Assembly: GCA_022424905.1 (NCBI GenBank)
Contig: JAKMGP010000329.1
Span: 1 to 32,329 of the forward strand
Reading direction: 5' to 3'
DNA: 32,329 nt
From: Akkermansiaceae bacterium
GTDB lineage: Bacteria; Verrucomicrobiota; Verrucomicrobiia; Verrucomicrobiales; Akkermansiaceae
Shown: positions 15,443 through 23,729 of the stretch, in pieces
How positions within the stretch are numbered: position 1 is the stretch's first letter
Layout: every line of letters starts with the position of its first letter
Position numbers and translations under genes: made by a program
Notes under the pieces: model-generated
Databases searched by the model: none
Seen by the model: only the letters and a program-made list of their open reading frames with translations
Told to the model about the DNA's origin: nothing

Positions 15443-16966
15443 TTGAAGAAGAACATCATTATCATTGGAGCAGGACCCGGCGGACTTACCGCAGCTATGC
15501 TCCTCGCCCATCGGGGCTACAAAGTTACCCTCCTAGAAAAGGAGGAACGCGTAGGCGGCCGAAATGCTCGGATCGACCTTGGGCCCTACTCCTTCGATAC
15601 AGGCCCTACTTTTCTTCACCAAAAATTCACCCTCGACGAAATTTTCGCCGAGGTCGGGCGCAAAAGCGAAGATTACCTCGACTTCGTGAAGCTCGATCCT
15701 ATGACCCGGCTTACCTGGGGGGATGTGTCTCTTGAAACTAGCTGCGACCGCGAAAAAATGGCCGCCAATATCCGCTCAGTTTTCCCCGAAGAAGAAGAAA
15801 ACTTCCTCCGTTTCATGGACGATCATGCCAAGAAACTACGGACGATTTTCCCTTGCCTTCAGAAGCCCTACCAAAAGCTTTCCTCATACCTTGACCCGAC
15901 TCTTTTCAAAGCGCTTCCACACGTCGCCACGACAAAGTCAGTGATGGATGTGTTAGGAAACTACTTCACCGACGATCGGCTCAAACTTGCCTTTACCTTC
16001 CAAGCAAAATACCTCGGTATGTCACCCTGGAAATGTCCAGGGCTCTTCAGCATCCTCTCCTACATCGAATACGAACACGGTATCTACCACACCCAAGGGG
16101 GGCTCTCTGAAATCTCCGAAAGTATGGCTCGTGTTGTGGAGGAAGAGGGAGGCGAAATCCGCTTCAACTCCGAGGTGAAAGAGATTAAGTATGTTGGTAA
16201 GACCGCTGCCGAGGTCGAATTGACCGATGGGCAGGTCCTTTCGTGCGATCAACTCATCGTCAATGCAGACTACGCGTATGCGCGTAGTGCGATCTTCGGG
16301 GAGAAAAAGAAGCCCCGCGAAGAACTCCTCAAGAAAAAATATTCGTGCTCCACCTTCATGCTCTACCTTGGCGTAGATAAAATCTATGAAGACCAACCAC
16401 ACCACCACATCATCTTTGCAGACAATTATCATCGTAATCTAAATGAAGTCCTCGAGGGGAAGACAATCTCGAAGGATATGTCGATTTACATTCGAAATTC
16501 CAGCGTCACCGATCCCACTGTTGCTCCTCCCGGGCACTCTCAACTTTACCTTCTCGTTCCAACCGTTAACACACGTCATGGTCACGATTGGGCTGCCGAA
16601 AAAGAAGCTTACGCGGAACAGATTATTGACCGCATGATCGAGAAGACCAACATGAAGGACCTCCGCGAACACATCGTGAAAAAGAAGGTTCTTACCCCAA
16701 AAAGTTGGGAGGACTCTAATATCTTTATCGGAGCGACTTTCAACCTCGCCCATACCTTGGACCAAATGCTCCACTTCAGACCGCAAAACAAGCTCAAGGG
16801 CTTTGATAATCTCTATCTCGTCGGAGGTGGAACCCATCCAGGTAGCGGGCTTCCCACGATTTACGAGAGCGCTCGCATCACCGCGAACCTCATCGATGAG
16901 GACTACGGCACGAAGCGTCAACGCGTCGACTTCGCTACCAAAATTCTCGAAGAAACCGTAAAGTAG
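15443..16966 (+). CDS. crtN: 4,4'-diapophytoene (dehydrosqualene) desaturase CrtN
   Basis: CrtN successively dehydrogenates C30 dehydrosqualene to yellow or red 4,4'-diapo-carotenes at the membrane, using FAD. The 507-residue protein begins with the FAD-binding IIIIGAGPGGLTAAMLLAHRGY and VGGR. The middle and end follow staphylococcal CrtN closely as I recall it: YSCSTFMLYLGVD, IIFADNYHRNLNEVLEG, GHSQLYLLVPTVNT and the C-terminal GGGTHPGSGLPTIYES. The start is TTG at 15443, because an in-frame TAG lies 21 bp upstream with no ATG or GTG between, and the FAD motif begins at once. The gene ends one base before the end of the convergent aldehyde dehydrogenase gene. Whether it makes four or more desaturations cannot be told from sequence. 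Confidence 0.92.
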   Translation: MKKNIIIIGAGPGGLTAAMLLAHRGYKVTLLEKEERVGGRNARIDLGPYSFDTGPTFLHQKFTLDEIFAEVGRKSEDYLDFVKLDPMTRLTWGDVSLETSCDREKMAANIRSVFPEEEENFLRFMDDHAKKLRTIFPCLQKPYQKLSSYLDPTLFKALPHVATTKSVMDVLGNYFTDDRLKLAFTFQAKYLGMSPWKCPGLFSILSYIEYEHGIYHTQGGLSEISESMARVVEEEGGEIRFNSEVKEIKYVGKTAAEVELTDGQVLSCDQLIVNADYAYARSAIFGEKKKPREELLKKKYSCSTFMLYLGVDKIYEDQPHHHIIFADNYHRNLNEVLEGKTISKDMSIYIRNSSVTDPTVAPPGHSQLYLLVPTVNTRHGHDWAAEKEAYAEQIIDRMIEKTNMKDLREHIVKKKVLTPKSWEDSNIFIGATFNLAHTLDQMLHFRPQNKLKGFDNLYLVGGGTHPGSGLPTIYESARITANLIDEDYGTKRQRVDFATKILEETVK

Positions 16967-16986
16967 GCTACTTCAGGAATTTACGG
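16956..16986. terminator. Inverted repeat across the crtN/aldehyde dehydrogenase convergent ends
   Basis: CCGTAAA (16956-16962) pairs with TTTACGG (16980-16986), and inside it AAGTAG (16961-16966) mirrors CTACTT (16968-16973) around the single base between the two stop codons. The arms lie within the last codons of both genes. There is no T-run, so termination activity is only a suggestion based on position and symmetry. Confidence 0.35.
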
Positions 16987-18326
16987 ATCCAGCGGTAGGC
17001 CTTCTCGTAAGGGGGTAACATCTCAGTGAAATCTTTTTTGATAAAAAAGCGCTTTGTCACCGACTTCTCGCAGCTGAAAGACTCAACCCCGAATCTCCCC
17101 CGATACCTCCCGTATCCACTCTCACCTACCCCTCCCAGCGGAAGCTGTAGTTGCGAAAACTGCTTCATCGTATCATTCAGACAGAGCGACCCCGATGGCA
17201 AAGCCCTCGTCACCGCATTCGTGAAATTTGCTTTCCTGCTGAAACAATAAACCGCCAGCGGATTTTCCATCTTCTCAAGACGCCCCACGAGTTCATTCTG
17301 ATCAGTAAACCCGACGATCGGAAACACCGGCCCAAAGATTTCTTCCTGCATCGCCGGATGATCCCAGCCCGCATTGAGGATGATTCGAGGCGCTAGAAAA
17401 AATCGCTCCTCATCATCTTCACCGAAGGTCTTAACCTCACCTTCACAAAGGGCCTTCACCCTTTCTACATGATCAGATGAAATCAATGCAGCCATCTCCT
17501 CCGACCAAGGGATTTCTTTTAGTATCTCCTCACACGCCCTCTCAAAATCAATCCTCACCTTCTCTTTCACTGCGACAAAATCCGGCGCGAAACAGGTTTG
17601 CCCCGCATTGAAAAACTTCCCAGCCAGCACCCGCCGCGCCGCAATTTTTAGGTCTACTCCCTCATCTACCACACAAGGGCACTTGCCGCCCAACTCCATC
17701 AAAGTAGGCGTCAAAAACTGAGCCGCCTTCATCGCCACTTTTCGACCCACTCTCGTACTTCCCGTAAAAAAGATGAAATCGAATTTCTCATCCAGTAAAG
17801 CCTCCACGATCTCCACCCCTCCCGTGACCACTTCAGCCCCACCCTGATCAAAAACTTCCTCGATGATCTCACGTAAAACCCGCTCACTCGCTGGAGCCAA
17901 TTCCGAAGGCTTCAACACCACTGTGTTTCCAGCCGCGATCGCCGCAATAATTGGGCTAAGAGATAACTGAAAGGGATAATTCCAAGGAGCGATCACAAGG
18001 ACTACCCCAAATGGTTCGCGGTCAATCCAACTGCGGCAGGGCCAGAAATAAACCGGTGAACTCACACGGCGACGCCTCAGCCATTTTTTCATGTTTTTGC
18101 GAACAAACCGTAACTCCTGCAGCAAAAAGTAATACTCCGAAAGATACGCCTCCATCCCCGGCTTCCCTAAATCCTCAGCCAAAGCAGCCAAAAGATCATC
18201 CCGCCTCGAAAGCAAAACCTTTTCGAGTTTAGCCAAGGCGTCCCGTCTATTATCCAACCCGAGAAAGGCGCCAGAGCGAAAAAACTTTCGCGCTCGCCCT
18301 ACAACTTCTCGAATTCCGTCACTCAT
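16968..18326 (-). CDS. aldH: Class 3 aldehyde dehydrogenase, probable C30 carotenoid aldehyde dehydrogenase (AldH/CrtNc)
   Basis: The protein has 452 residues from the ATG at 18326, which is preceded by a GAGGGGG Shine-Dalgarno. An in-frame start at 18449 would run into crtP and is rejected. NAD(P)-dependent aldehyde dehydrogenase motifs are complete: VIAPWNYPFQLSLSP, FFTGSTRVGRKV, the general base E211 in LMELGGKCPCV and the nucleophile C245 in FFNAGQTCFAPDFV. The C-terminal MLPPYEKAYRWI resembles the PPY segment of class 3 (fatty-aldehyde) enzymes, the class to which staphylococcal AldH belongs. Its place inside the crt cluster indicates oxidation of diapocarotenals to the acids before glycosylation. 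It is transcribed against crtN and divergently from crtP. Confidence 0.88.
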   Translation of the reverse strand: MSDGIREVVGRARKFFRSGAFLGLDNRRDALAKLEKVLLSRRDDLLAALAEDLGKPGMEAYLSEYYFLLQELRFVRKNMKKWLRRRRVSSPVYFWPCRSWIDREPFGVVLVIAPWNYPFQLSLSPIIAAIAAGNTVVLKPSELAPASERVLREIIEEVFDQGGAEVVTGGVEIVEALLDEKFDFIFFTGSTRVGRKVAMKAAQFLTPTLMELGGKCPCVVDEGVDLKIAARRVLAGKFFNAGQTCFAPDFVAVKEKVRIDFERACEEILKEIPWSEEMAALISSDHVERVKALCEGEVKTFGEDDEERFFLAPRIILNAGWDHPAMQEEIFGPVFPIVGFTDQNELVGRLEKMENPLAVYCFSRKANFTNAVTRALPSGSLCLNDTMKQFSQLQLPLGGVGESGYGRYRGRFGVESFSCEKSVTKRFFIKKDFTEMLPPYEKAYRWIRKFLK

Positions 18327-18390
18327 CCCCCTCAAAGTAAAATGCTTCGCCCTGTTGACAAGGGAAGACTCCCAACGAAGATGGCGTTCA
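18327..18390. promoter_or_regulatory. 64-bp divergent promoter region between aldH and crtP
   Basis: This short spacer must contain, or overlap, the control signals for both genes. A consensus -35 hexamer TTGACA lies at 18355-18360 on the plus strand. The best -10 at 17 bp (AAGATG, 18378) is poor, so the promoter is only tentative. The Shine-Dalgarno of aldH occupies the left edge. Confidence 0.35.
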
Positions 18391-19893
18391 GTGAAAACGT
18401 CCAAAGTTGCAGTCATCGGCGCCGGTCTTGGCGGACTTTCTGCTGCCATCTCACTTCGCGCGGCTGGCTACCAAGTCGAAGTCTTTGAAAAGAACGAGAA
18501 AATCGGCGGTAAACTCAACCTATTCGAGAAAGACGGCTTCACCTTTGACCTCGGACCCTCGATTTTCACCCTCCCCCAGTTCTTTCGAGACCTCTTTGAG
18601 CGAGCCGGAAAAAGGATGGAAGACTATGTGCAACTCGACGCCGTGACTCCCCACTGGCGCAACTTTTTCGAAAAAGGGCCTTCTATCGATCTTTATCAGG
18701 AAAATGAGCTCATGAAAGGTGAGCTCGCGAAACTCCCCGGTGATCTCGAAAAAAATTGGGCAGAACTCCAAAGTTTCCTCGATTATGGTCGCAAGCAATA
18801 CGGTATCGTCAACGACGGCTACTTCAAAAAGGGCCTCGATAATCTTTGGGAATTCATCAAGCACTACAAGCTCGGCCTCATGGGCGGTAAGATCGACTAC
18901 CGAGCGACCATGGCCGAATCCATAGCCAAGCGCCTGAGCGACCCAAAGCTCCGCATGATTTTTGAATACTTCATCAAGTATGTTGGGTCCTCCGCTCTCC
19001 AAGCGCCCGGCTACATGAACTTGATGCCCATTATCCAATACGACTACGGTCTTTGGTATGTTCGTGGAGGCATGTATCAACTCGCAAACGGCCTTGGGAA
19101 ATTAATGGAGGAAATGAACATTACCGTTCACCTCAATGCCGATGTCCAAAGTATTACAAAAGAAGGAAAAAAGGTGACGTCAGTCAACCTTGCCGACGGC
19201 ACTTCTCATGCTGCGGATATTATCGTGAGTAATATGGAAGTCATTCCGGCCTACCAAAAACTCCTGAACGAGCCATCTGCCTTCACTCAAAAACTCGACA
19301 AGAAATTCTCGCCGGCCTGCTCTGGTATTGTTCTCCATATCGGAACAGACAGGCCATTCCCTCAGTTGGCTCACCACAACTTTTTCTTTTCTGAGAACCA
19401 GCACAAGCACTTCAAGACTGTCTTTGAAAAGCAAGAACTTCCGGAAGATCCGACTCTCTATGTCGTTGCCCCGACCCGGACTGATGCGACCAAAGCCCCG
19501 ACAGGTTCTGACAATATTAAAATTCTTCCGCATATTCCACCACTCCATGAGGGTTCGAATATCACCCATGAAGACTACGTCGCTCTCAAAGAACGCTGCC
19601 TCGATAAAATGGAGCGCTGTGGCATCAAGGGACTTCGGGAAAGCATCGTCGTCGAAGACCTTCTCACTCCAGTTGACATCGAAAGGATGTATCGTTCTAA
19701 CCGCGGATCAATTTACGGTGTAGTCACCGACTGGAAGCGGAACTATGGATTCAAGGCACCCAAAACTTCCTCTAAATATAAGAACCTCTACTTCACTGGC
19801 GGAAGCACTAATCCAGGTGGTGGAATGCCCATGGTGATTCTCTCTGGGCAAAACTGCGCTGACCGTATTATCGCGCGCCACCCTCTTTCGTGA
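18391..19893 (+). CDS. crtP: 4,4'-diaponeurosporene oxygenase CrtP (CrtNb)
   Basis: CrtP oxidises the terminal methyl group of C30 carotenes to the aldehyde. The protein has 500 residues from GTG 18391, the first start that places the FAD motif (VAVIGAGLGGLSAAISL) at the N terminus. It follows staphylococcal CrtP, from memory, along its length: GFTFDLGPSIFTLPQFF, FIKYVGSSALQAPGYM, YGLWYVRGGMYQLANGLGKL, DIIVSNMEVIPAYQKLL, FPQLAHHNFFFSEN, NRGSIYGVVTDWKRN and the C-terminal GGSTNPGGGMPMVILSGQ. These features separate it from the desaturase CrtN encoded upstream. The gene opens a three-gene unit crtP-crtQ-crtO. It could act on one end of the carotene (giving a monoacid) or both ends (giving a diapolycopenedioic acid, as reported in Rubritalea). 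Confidence 0.92.
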   Translation: MKTSKVAVIGAGLGGLSAAISLRAAGYQVEVFEKNEKIGGKLNLFEKDGFTFDLGPSIFTLPQFFRDLFERAGKRMEDYVQLDAVTPHWRNFFEKGPSIDLYQENELMKGELAKLPGDLEKNWAELQSFLDYGRKQYGIVNDGYFKKGLDNLWEFIKHYKLGLMGGKIDYRATMAESIAKRLSDPKLRMIFEYFIKYVGSSALQAPGYMNLMPIIQYDYGLWYVRGGMYQLANGLGKLMEEMNITVHLNADVQSITKEGKKVTSVNLADGTSHAADIIVSNMEVIPAYQKLLNEPSAFTQKLDKKFSPACSGIVLHIGTDRPFPQLAHHNFFFSENQHKHFKTVFEKQELPEDPTLYVVAPTRTDATKAPTGSDNIKILPHIPPLHEGSNITHEDYVALKERCLDKMERCGIKGLRESIVVEDLLTPVDIERMYRSNRGSIYGVVTDWKRNYGFKAPKTSSKYKNLYFTGGSTNPGGGMPMVILSGQNCADRIIARHPLS

Positions 19894-19929
19894 GCTAAGC
19901 ATTCTACCAGTGAACCCTTACAAAAAGAG

Positions 19930-21012
19930 ATGTTCCTCGCACTTCCAGTCATCGCACTTCTAATTTCTTTCGCGATTCTCTTCTCTCTCTGCCGTCCACG
20001 CTACCTCACTTCAAAAACCGCCAATCCTGGGAAAATTTCCATCATCATACCGGCTCGTGACGAAGAACATAATATTTCGAAGCTTCTCACCTCCATTCGC
20101 AGCCAATCCAGTCAACCATTGGAGATCCTCGTCATTGATGATCAATCGATTGACCAAACTACCGCAGTGGCACGTGAGCTGGGGGCTACGGTTATTCTAG
20201 GAAAAGAAATGCCCGCGGGTTGGAAAGGCAAGACTTGGGCTTGCCAACAAGGAGCCGATGCCGCGGTTGGCGAATGGTATCTTTTTCTCGATGCCGACAT
20301 CACCCTCCTCGAGAATGGACTCGCTAAATTAGCAGCTCTTACCTCAGTTAAGGCCACCCATTCTATTTGCCCTTTCCACAGAATTGAAAGCCCCTACGAA
20401 CAACTTTCCGCCTTCTTTAATACTATCACCCTTGCCGGCGTCGACACCTTCGCAGCAACGCCATCTTCTCAGGGCACCCTCTTCGGCCAAGTCCTCTTAA
20501 TTCATCGCGACCACTATCAGAAGGCCGGGGGACATGAAGCAGTCAAAGATGAAATACTTGAGAACTTCCAATTCGCGCAACGCCTCAAAGCCCAAAAATA
20601 CGACGTCAATTTATATCTCGGTAAGGGAACCGTCGAAATGCGTATGTTCCCCCAAGGTTTCGCTCAACTCACGAGCAGCTGGAAAAAGGGCTTCCTTGCC
20701 GGCGCAGCTCAATCCCCTAGGCGCGCGCTTCTCACTACCTCACTTTGGCTCACCGGAGGCATGATGCTGTTGGTCGCCTTTACTCTCATTCCCTTTGGAG
20801 ATTCCACTTTTCTATTGGCAACTCTCTTGTGCTCATTTTGTTACGGTTTTCTCTCCTTCTTTTGTTTTCGGCTCGCCGGCAACTTCTCGCTCTGGACAGC
20901 CCTCCTTTTCCCGATCCCTCTCTTATTTTATCAACTCCTCTTTTTTAAGGCTCTCCTTGATCAGAAGAAAGGCGTGAAACCTATCTGGAAAGGTCGCACC
21001 ATCGACTCATAA
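19930..21012 (+). CDS. crtQ: Diapocarotenoid acid glycosyltransferase CrtQ
   Basis: A family 2 glycosyltransferase of 360 residues bound to the inner membrane. One N-terminal membrane segment (about 1-22) is followed by the catalytic domain: ISIIIPARDEEHNISKLL, ILVIDDQS, GWKGKTWACQQGA and the metal-binding FLDADITLL. Two or three hydrophobic segments (about 270-345) end the protein. CrtQ transfers a sugar to the carboxyl of 4,4'-diaponeurosporenoate as a glycosyl ester. The GKTWACQQGA segment and membrane layout fit CrtQ and related carotenoid or hopanoid GT2 enzymes, and the neighbours settle the choice. The sugar donor is not knowable here; a xylosyl ester has been described in Rubritalea. 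crtO begins 6 bp downstream. Confidence 0.88.
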   Translation: MFLALPVIALLISFAILFSLCRPRYLTSKTANPGKISIIIPARDEEHNISKLLTSIRSQSSQPLEILVIDDQSIDQTTAVARELGATVILGKEMPAGWKGKTWACQQGADAAVGEWYLFLDADITLLENGLAKLAALTSVKATHSICPFHRIESPYEQLSAFFNTITLAGVDTFAATPSSQGTLFGQVLLIHRDHYQKAGGHEAVKDEILENFQFAQRLKAQKYDVNLYLGKGTVEMRMFPQGFAQLTSSWKKGFLAGAAQSPRRALLTTSLWLTGGMMLLVAFTLIPFGDSTFLLATLLCSFCYGFLSFFCFRLAGNFSLWTALLFPIPLLFYQLLFFKALLDQKKGVKPIWKGRTIDS

Positions 21013-21018
21013 CACGCC

Positions 21019-21483
21019 ATGTGGCTCGAATTTTCCAATCTAACCATCACCTTGCTCAACTGCCTTGGCATCCCCGCGGTCCACTTGGCGATCGCTTGGC
21101 TCTGCGAACAATTCAGCGACCACCGTTTCATCCGTTGTCTCCCGTCTGTCGCACCAAAGCCGAATAAGTTTTACGAAAAATACCTCTTCATTCGCCGTTG
21201 GAAGCATCTCTTGCCAGATGGAGCGCCATGGTTCGATGGCTTCCCAAAAAAAAAGCTTCAATCCACCGAGCCCGACTACCTCCGTAAGTTTATTCTGGAA
21301 ACCCGACGCGGCGAATTTTCCCATTGGGTTCAGTGGATCCTAATTACCAGTTTCATTGCGTGGAATCCGTTTCCAGCCAACCTCATAATCATCGCTTACG
21401 CTTTCGCCTCAAACGTCCCCTGCCTCGTCAACCTGCGACACACCCGTCAGCGTCTTCTTCCTGCCCTCATAAAACAGTTATAA
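21019..21483 (+). CDS. crtO: Glycosyl-4,4'-diaponeurosporenoate acyltransferase CrtO
   Basis: CrtO adds a fatty acid to the sugar of the glycosylated C30 carotenoid, the last step to staphyloxanthin-like pigments. The 154-residue protein, slightly shorter than the staphylococcal one (about 165), has a membrane segment at about 8-28 and a second hydrophobic region at about 105-140. The central segment KFYEKYLFIRRWKHLLPDG, then KFILETRRGEFSHWVQW and AFASNVPCLVNLRHTRQRLL, follow the staphylococcal protein closely. It is the final gene of the crtP-crtQ-crtO run. Confidence is high because such CrtO proteins are distinctive and the context is exact. Confidence 0.9.
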   Translation: MWLEFSNLTITLLNCLGIPAVHLAIAWLCEQFSDHRFIRCLPSVAPKPNKFYEKYLFIRRWKHLLPDGAPWFDGFPKKKLQSTEPDYLRKFILETRRGEFSHWVQWILITSFIAWNPFPANLIIIAYAFASNVPCLVNLRHTRQRLLPALIKQL

Positions 21484-21532
21484 TTGGGGATTCATCCAAG
21501 GTTCATTTTCATTCGGATAGATTCGCGATGTC

Positions 21533-22087
21533 ATGAAACAGACCAAGCTCATCGTAACTATCATCTCTGCTTTCCCGTTCATGCTCTCCGCCCAAGGTCC
21601 AGGTGGTCCCGGAGGGCCTCCTCCGACCGATCCCCTCACCGCCCTTCTCGATAAGAACGAAGATGGCAAACTCTCAGCCGGCGAAATAAAGCGCGCTCCA
21701 AAAGCCCTTCTTAAGCTCGACGAAAATGATGACGACTCGATCAGTTCCGATGAATTGAAACCCGAAGAGCCCAAAAAGAGCCGACGCCAACGCCGCAAAG
21801 AAAGAGACGGAGAAGGGCAACCACCACGCCCTCCTCAACCACAAAACTCCCCACTCATGGAAGCGCTCGATACCAATGAAGACGGAGAGCTTTCAAAAGA
21901 AGAAATCGCAAACGCTATCAAATCATTGACTGCTCTCGACATAGATCGCGACGGAAAGCTCTCCCAAGAGGAATCTGGACTCGATTCTAAGAAAGACCTG
22001 CAGCGCAGCAGACCTCCTCAAGGTGGGCTTCCGCAGAATGGACAAGGAGGACCTCCGCAGGGTGGAAAAAGACCACCTCGGCGCTAA
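21533..22087 (+). CDS. Secreted protein with four EF-hand-type calcium-binding loops
   Basis: The protein has 184 residues with a signal peptide (about 1-20, MKQTKLIVTIISAFPFMLSA). Four canonical 12-residue loops are seen: DKNEDGKLSAGE (40-51), DENDDDSISSDE (63-74), DTNEDGELSKEE (113-124) and DIDRDGKLSQEE (136-147). They are arranged as two pairs separated by a basic, Pro-rich linker (KKSRRQRRKER). The ends are Gly/Pro-rich. It probably binds calcium outside the cytoplasm. Function is unknown; EF-hand proteins of this kind are common in Verrucomicrobiota and Planctomycetota. It starts 49 bp after crtO and may be read through from the crt operon, though nothing ties it to pigment synthesis. 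Confidence 0.85.
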   Translation: MKQTKLIVTIISAFPFMLSAQGPGGPGGPPPTDPLTALLDKNEDGKLSAGEIKRAPKALLKLDENDDDSISSDELKPEEPKKSRRQRRKERDGEGQPPRPPQPQNSPLMEALDTNEDGELSKEEIANAIKSLTALDIDRDGKLSQEESGLDSKKDLQRSRPPQGGLPQNGQGGPPQGGKRPPRR

Positions 22088-22105
22088 AACTTTCGCCTTT
22101 GATGC

Positions 22106-22138
22106 CCCGCTATATCGTTTCAACGCAATCTAGCAGGG
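22106..22138. terminator. Weak stem-loop between the EF-hand gene and pepA
   Basis: CCCGCTA (22106-22112) pairs with TAGCAGGG (22131-22138) if one A is bulged out, and is followed by TTCTTT. It lies between two converging genes, so a terminator is plausible, but the stem is imperfect and the T-run short. Confidence 0.3.
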
Positions 22139-22161
22139 TTCTTTAAGCTTAGTTCAAAAGA

Positions 22162-23619
22162 TCATCTCTGTTTTTTTAGATAATCTAGTAAGAGCCTGAC
22201 TCCAACCCCAGTTCCGACAGGGCCGCCTTGATAATCTCGGCGCGTCGCCCCCCAAGCAGTCCCAGCTATATCTAGGTGAGCCCAAGGAATATCACCCACA
22301 AAGTTTGAGAGAAACGCACCCGCAGTGCATGAACCTGCTCCGGTTGAAGGACTTCCAATATTCTTCAAGTCCCCAACCGAGCCTTTCATATCTTCTTTGT
22401 GGAAATCAATAATCGGTAGCGGCCAGACCAATTCACCAGTCGTCTGCCCCGAAGCCACTAGTTCATCTGAAAGCGTTTTGCTATTTCCCATCACTCCGGT
22501 CAACTCGTGACCGAGGGCGACCACCACCGCCCCAGTTAAAGTCGCTAAATCAATCATAGCATCCGGCTTGATCGTTTTCTCAGCATATGCCAGCGCGTCA
22601 GCTAAAATCAGGCGCCCTTCGGCATCCGTATTGAGAACTTCAATCGTAAGCCCATTACTCGCAGTCACCACATCACCTGGCTTCACTGAACTTGCATCGG
22701 GCATATTCTCCGAGGTTGGAACAAGACCATGGACCTCGACATCAGGATTCAACCCCGCAAGCGCATGAAAGGTTCCTAGCACGGCGGCTCCACCTGACAT
22801 GTCATATTTCATCTCGTCCATCCGCGCCGATGGCTTGATGCTGATCCCACCAGAATCAAATGTCAGTCCTTTGCCCACCAAGCAAATCTTACGCTTCGTC
22901 TTCTTGGCGGGCTTATAAACAAGATGGATCAAATAAGCCGGCTCCGAAGAACCTCGAGAGACTGATAATAGAGAACCCATTCCGAGCTTCTCCATCGACT
23001 TTTCGTCAAGGGCCTTTACTGTGATTTTTGGAGAGTTCTTCGCAATCTTACGAGCCTCGGCGACCATATCCCTTGGACGCATCTTATTTGCAGGGGTGTC
23101 CTGTAAGCGACGAGCGAAAGTATTCCCCTCACCCACGATCACCCCAGTCTTAGCCCCTCTAGAAACCTCCTTCGAAGACTGGATAATTAACTTTTTAAGA
23201 GAACACTTTTTCGGTGAACGCTTAAAATTAACAAGACGATGGGCTCCCATCACCAAACCTTCCCCCAAGGCCTGCCCAAAATCTTCAGCAGATTTATCCA
23301 GCTTAAGATCCACCCAAAAGGTCACCGACGCCGCATAAGTCTTCTGGGCTTTCTGGGCCGCAATTGCTGCGGCCCGTCTCACCGTCTCCAGATCAAACGA
23401 TTTCCCCTTTCCCAACCCGATCAAAAGCACCCGCTCTGCCGGACCATCGATCGTATCAGCAAACCGAGTCTCCCGACTCTTCCCCGAAAATGAAGCTTCG
23501 ACACTTTTCGGAATCGTAACTCCTGACGGTAATTTGGGAGTTCTTCCCTCTGGAGATAATATTACCAATAAATCCGTCTTCGTCACTTTCGCGGAAATCG
23601 TCTTAAATGAAATTTTCAT
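22162..23619 (-). CDS. pepA: Leucyl aminopeptidase PepA (M17 family)
   Basis: M17 cytosolic aminopeptidase, 485 residues from the ATG at 23619 (a TTG at 23637 is rejected). The C-terminal catalytic domain carries the two-metal site: LVGKGLTFDSGGISIKPS (Lys and Asp), KYDMSGGAAV (Asp) and the family signature NTDAEGRLILADAL (Asp and Glu). The N-terminal domain (about 1-170) is divergent, as is usual. PepA removes N-terminal residues from peptides in the cytoplasm and forms hexamers. In some bacteria PepA also binds DNA as an accessory factor for Xer recombination at plasmid sites. With a xerD-like gene 17 kb away this is only a remark. It is a single-gene unit, divergent from the phosphoesterase gene across 110 bp. 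Confidence 0.94.
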   Translation of the reverse strand: MKISFKTISAKVTKTDLLVILSPEGRTPKLPSGVTIPKSVEASFSGKSRETRFADTIDGPAERVLLIGLGKGKSFDLETVRRAAAIAAQKAQKTYAASVTFWVDLKLDKSAEDFGQALGEGLVMGAHRLVNFKRSPKKCSLKKLIIQSSKEVSRGAKTGVIVGEGNTFARRLQDTPANKMRPRDMVAEARKIAKNSPKITVKALDEKSMEKLGMGSLLSVSRGSSEPAYLIHLVYKPAKKTKRKICLVGKGLTFDSGGISIKPSARMDEMKYDMSGGAAVLGTFHALAGLNPDVEVHGLVPTSENMPDASSVKPGDVVTASNGLTIEVLNTDAEGRLILADALAYAEKTIKPDAMIDLATLTGAVVVALGHELTGVMGNSKTLSDELVASGQTTGELVWPLPIIDFHKEDMKGSVGDLKNIGSPSTGAGSCTAGAFLSNFVGDIPWAHLDIAGTAWGATRRDYQGGPVGTGVGVRLLLDYLKKQR

Positions 23620-23729
23620 GAACCACGGAATGCCCAAAAGACCTGATCAAATCCAGCTTAAACGGTCCAATAATCAATCGACCAAAAGACGCGCTCGCTG
23701 AGGAGACCTATTTCAGCTAAAGACAGGAA

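Noticed and set aside
18520-19080. A 186-residue open frame on the minus strand within crtP
   Set aside because: It is antisense to a gene with strong family motifs throughout and has no recognisable domain.
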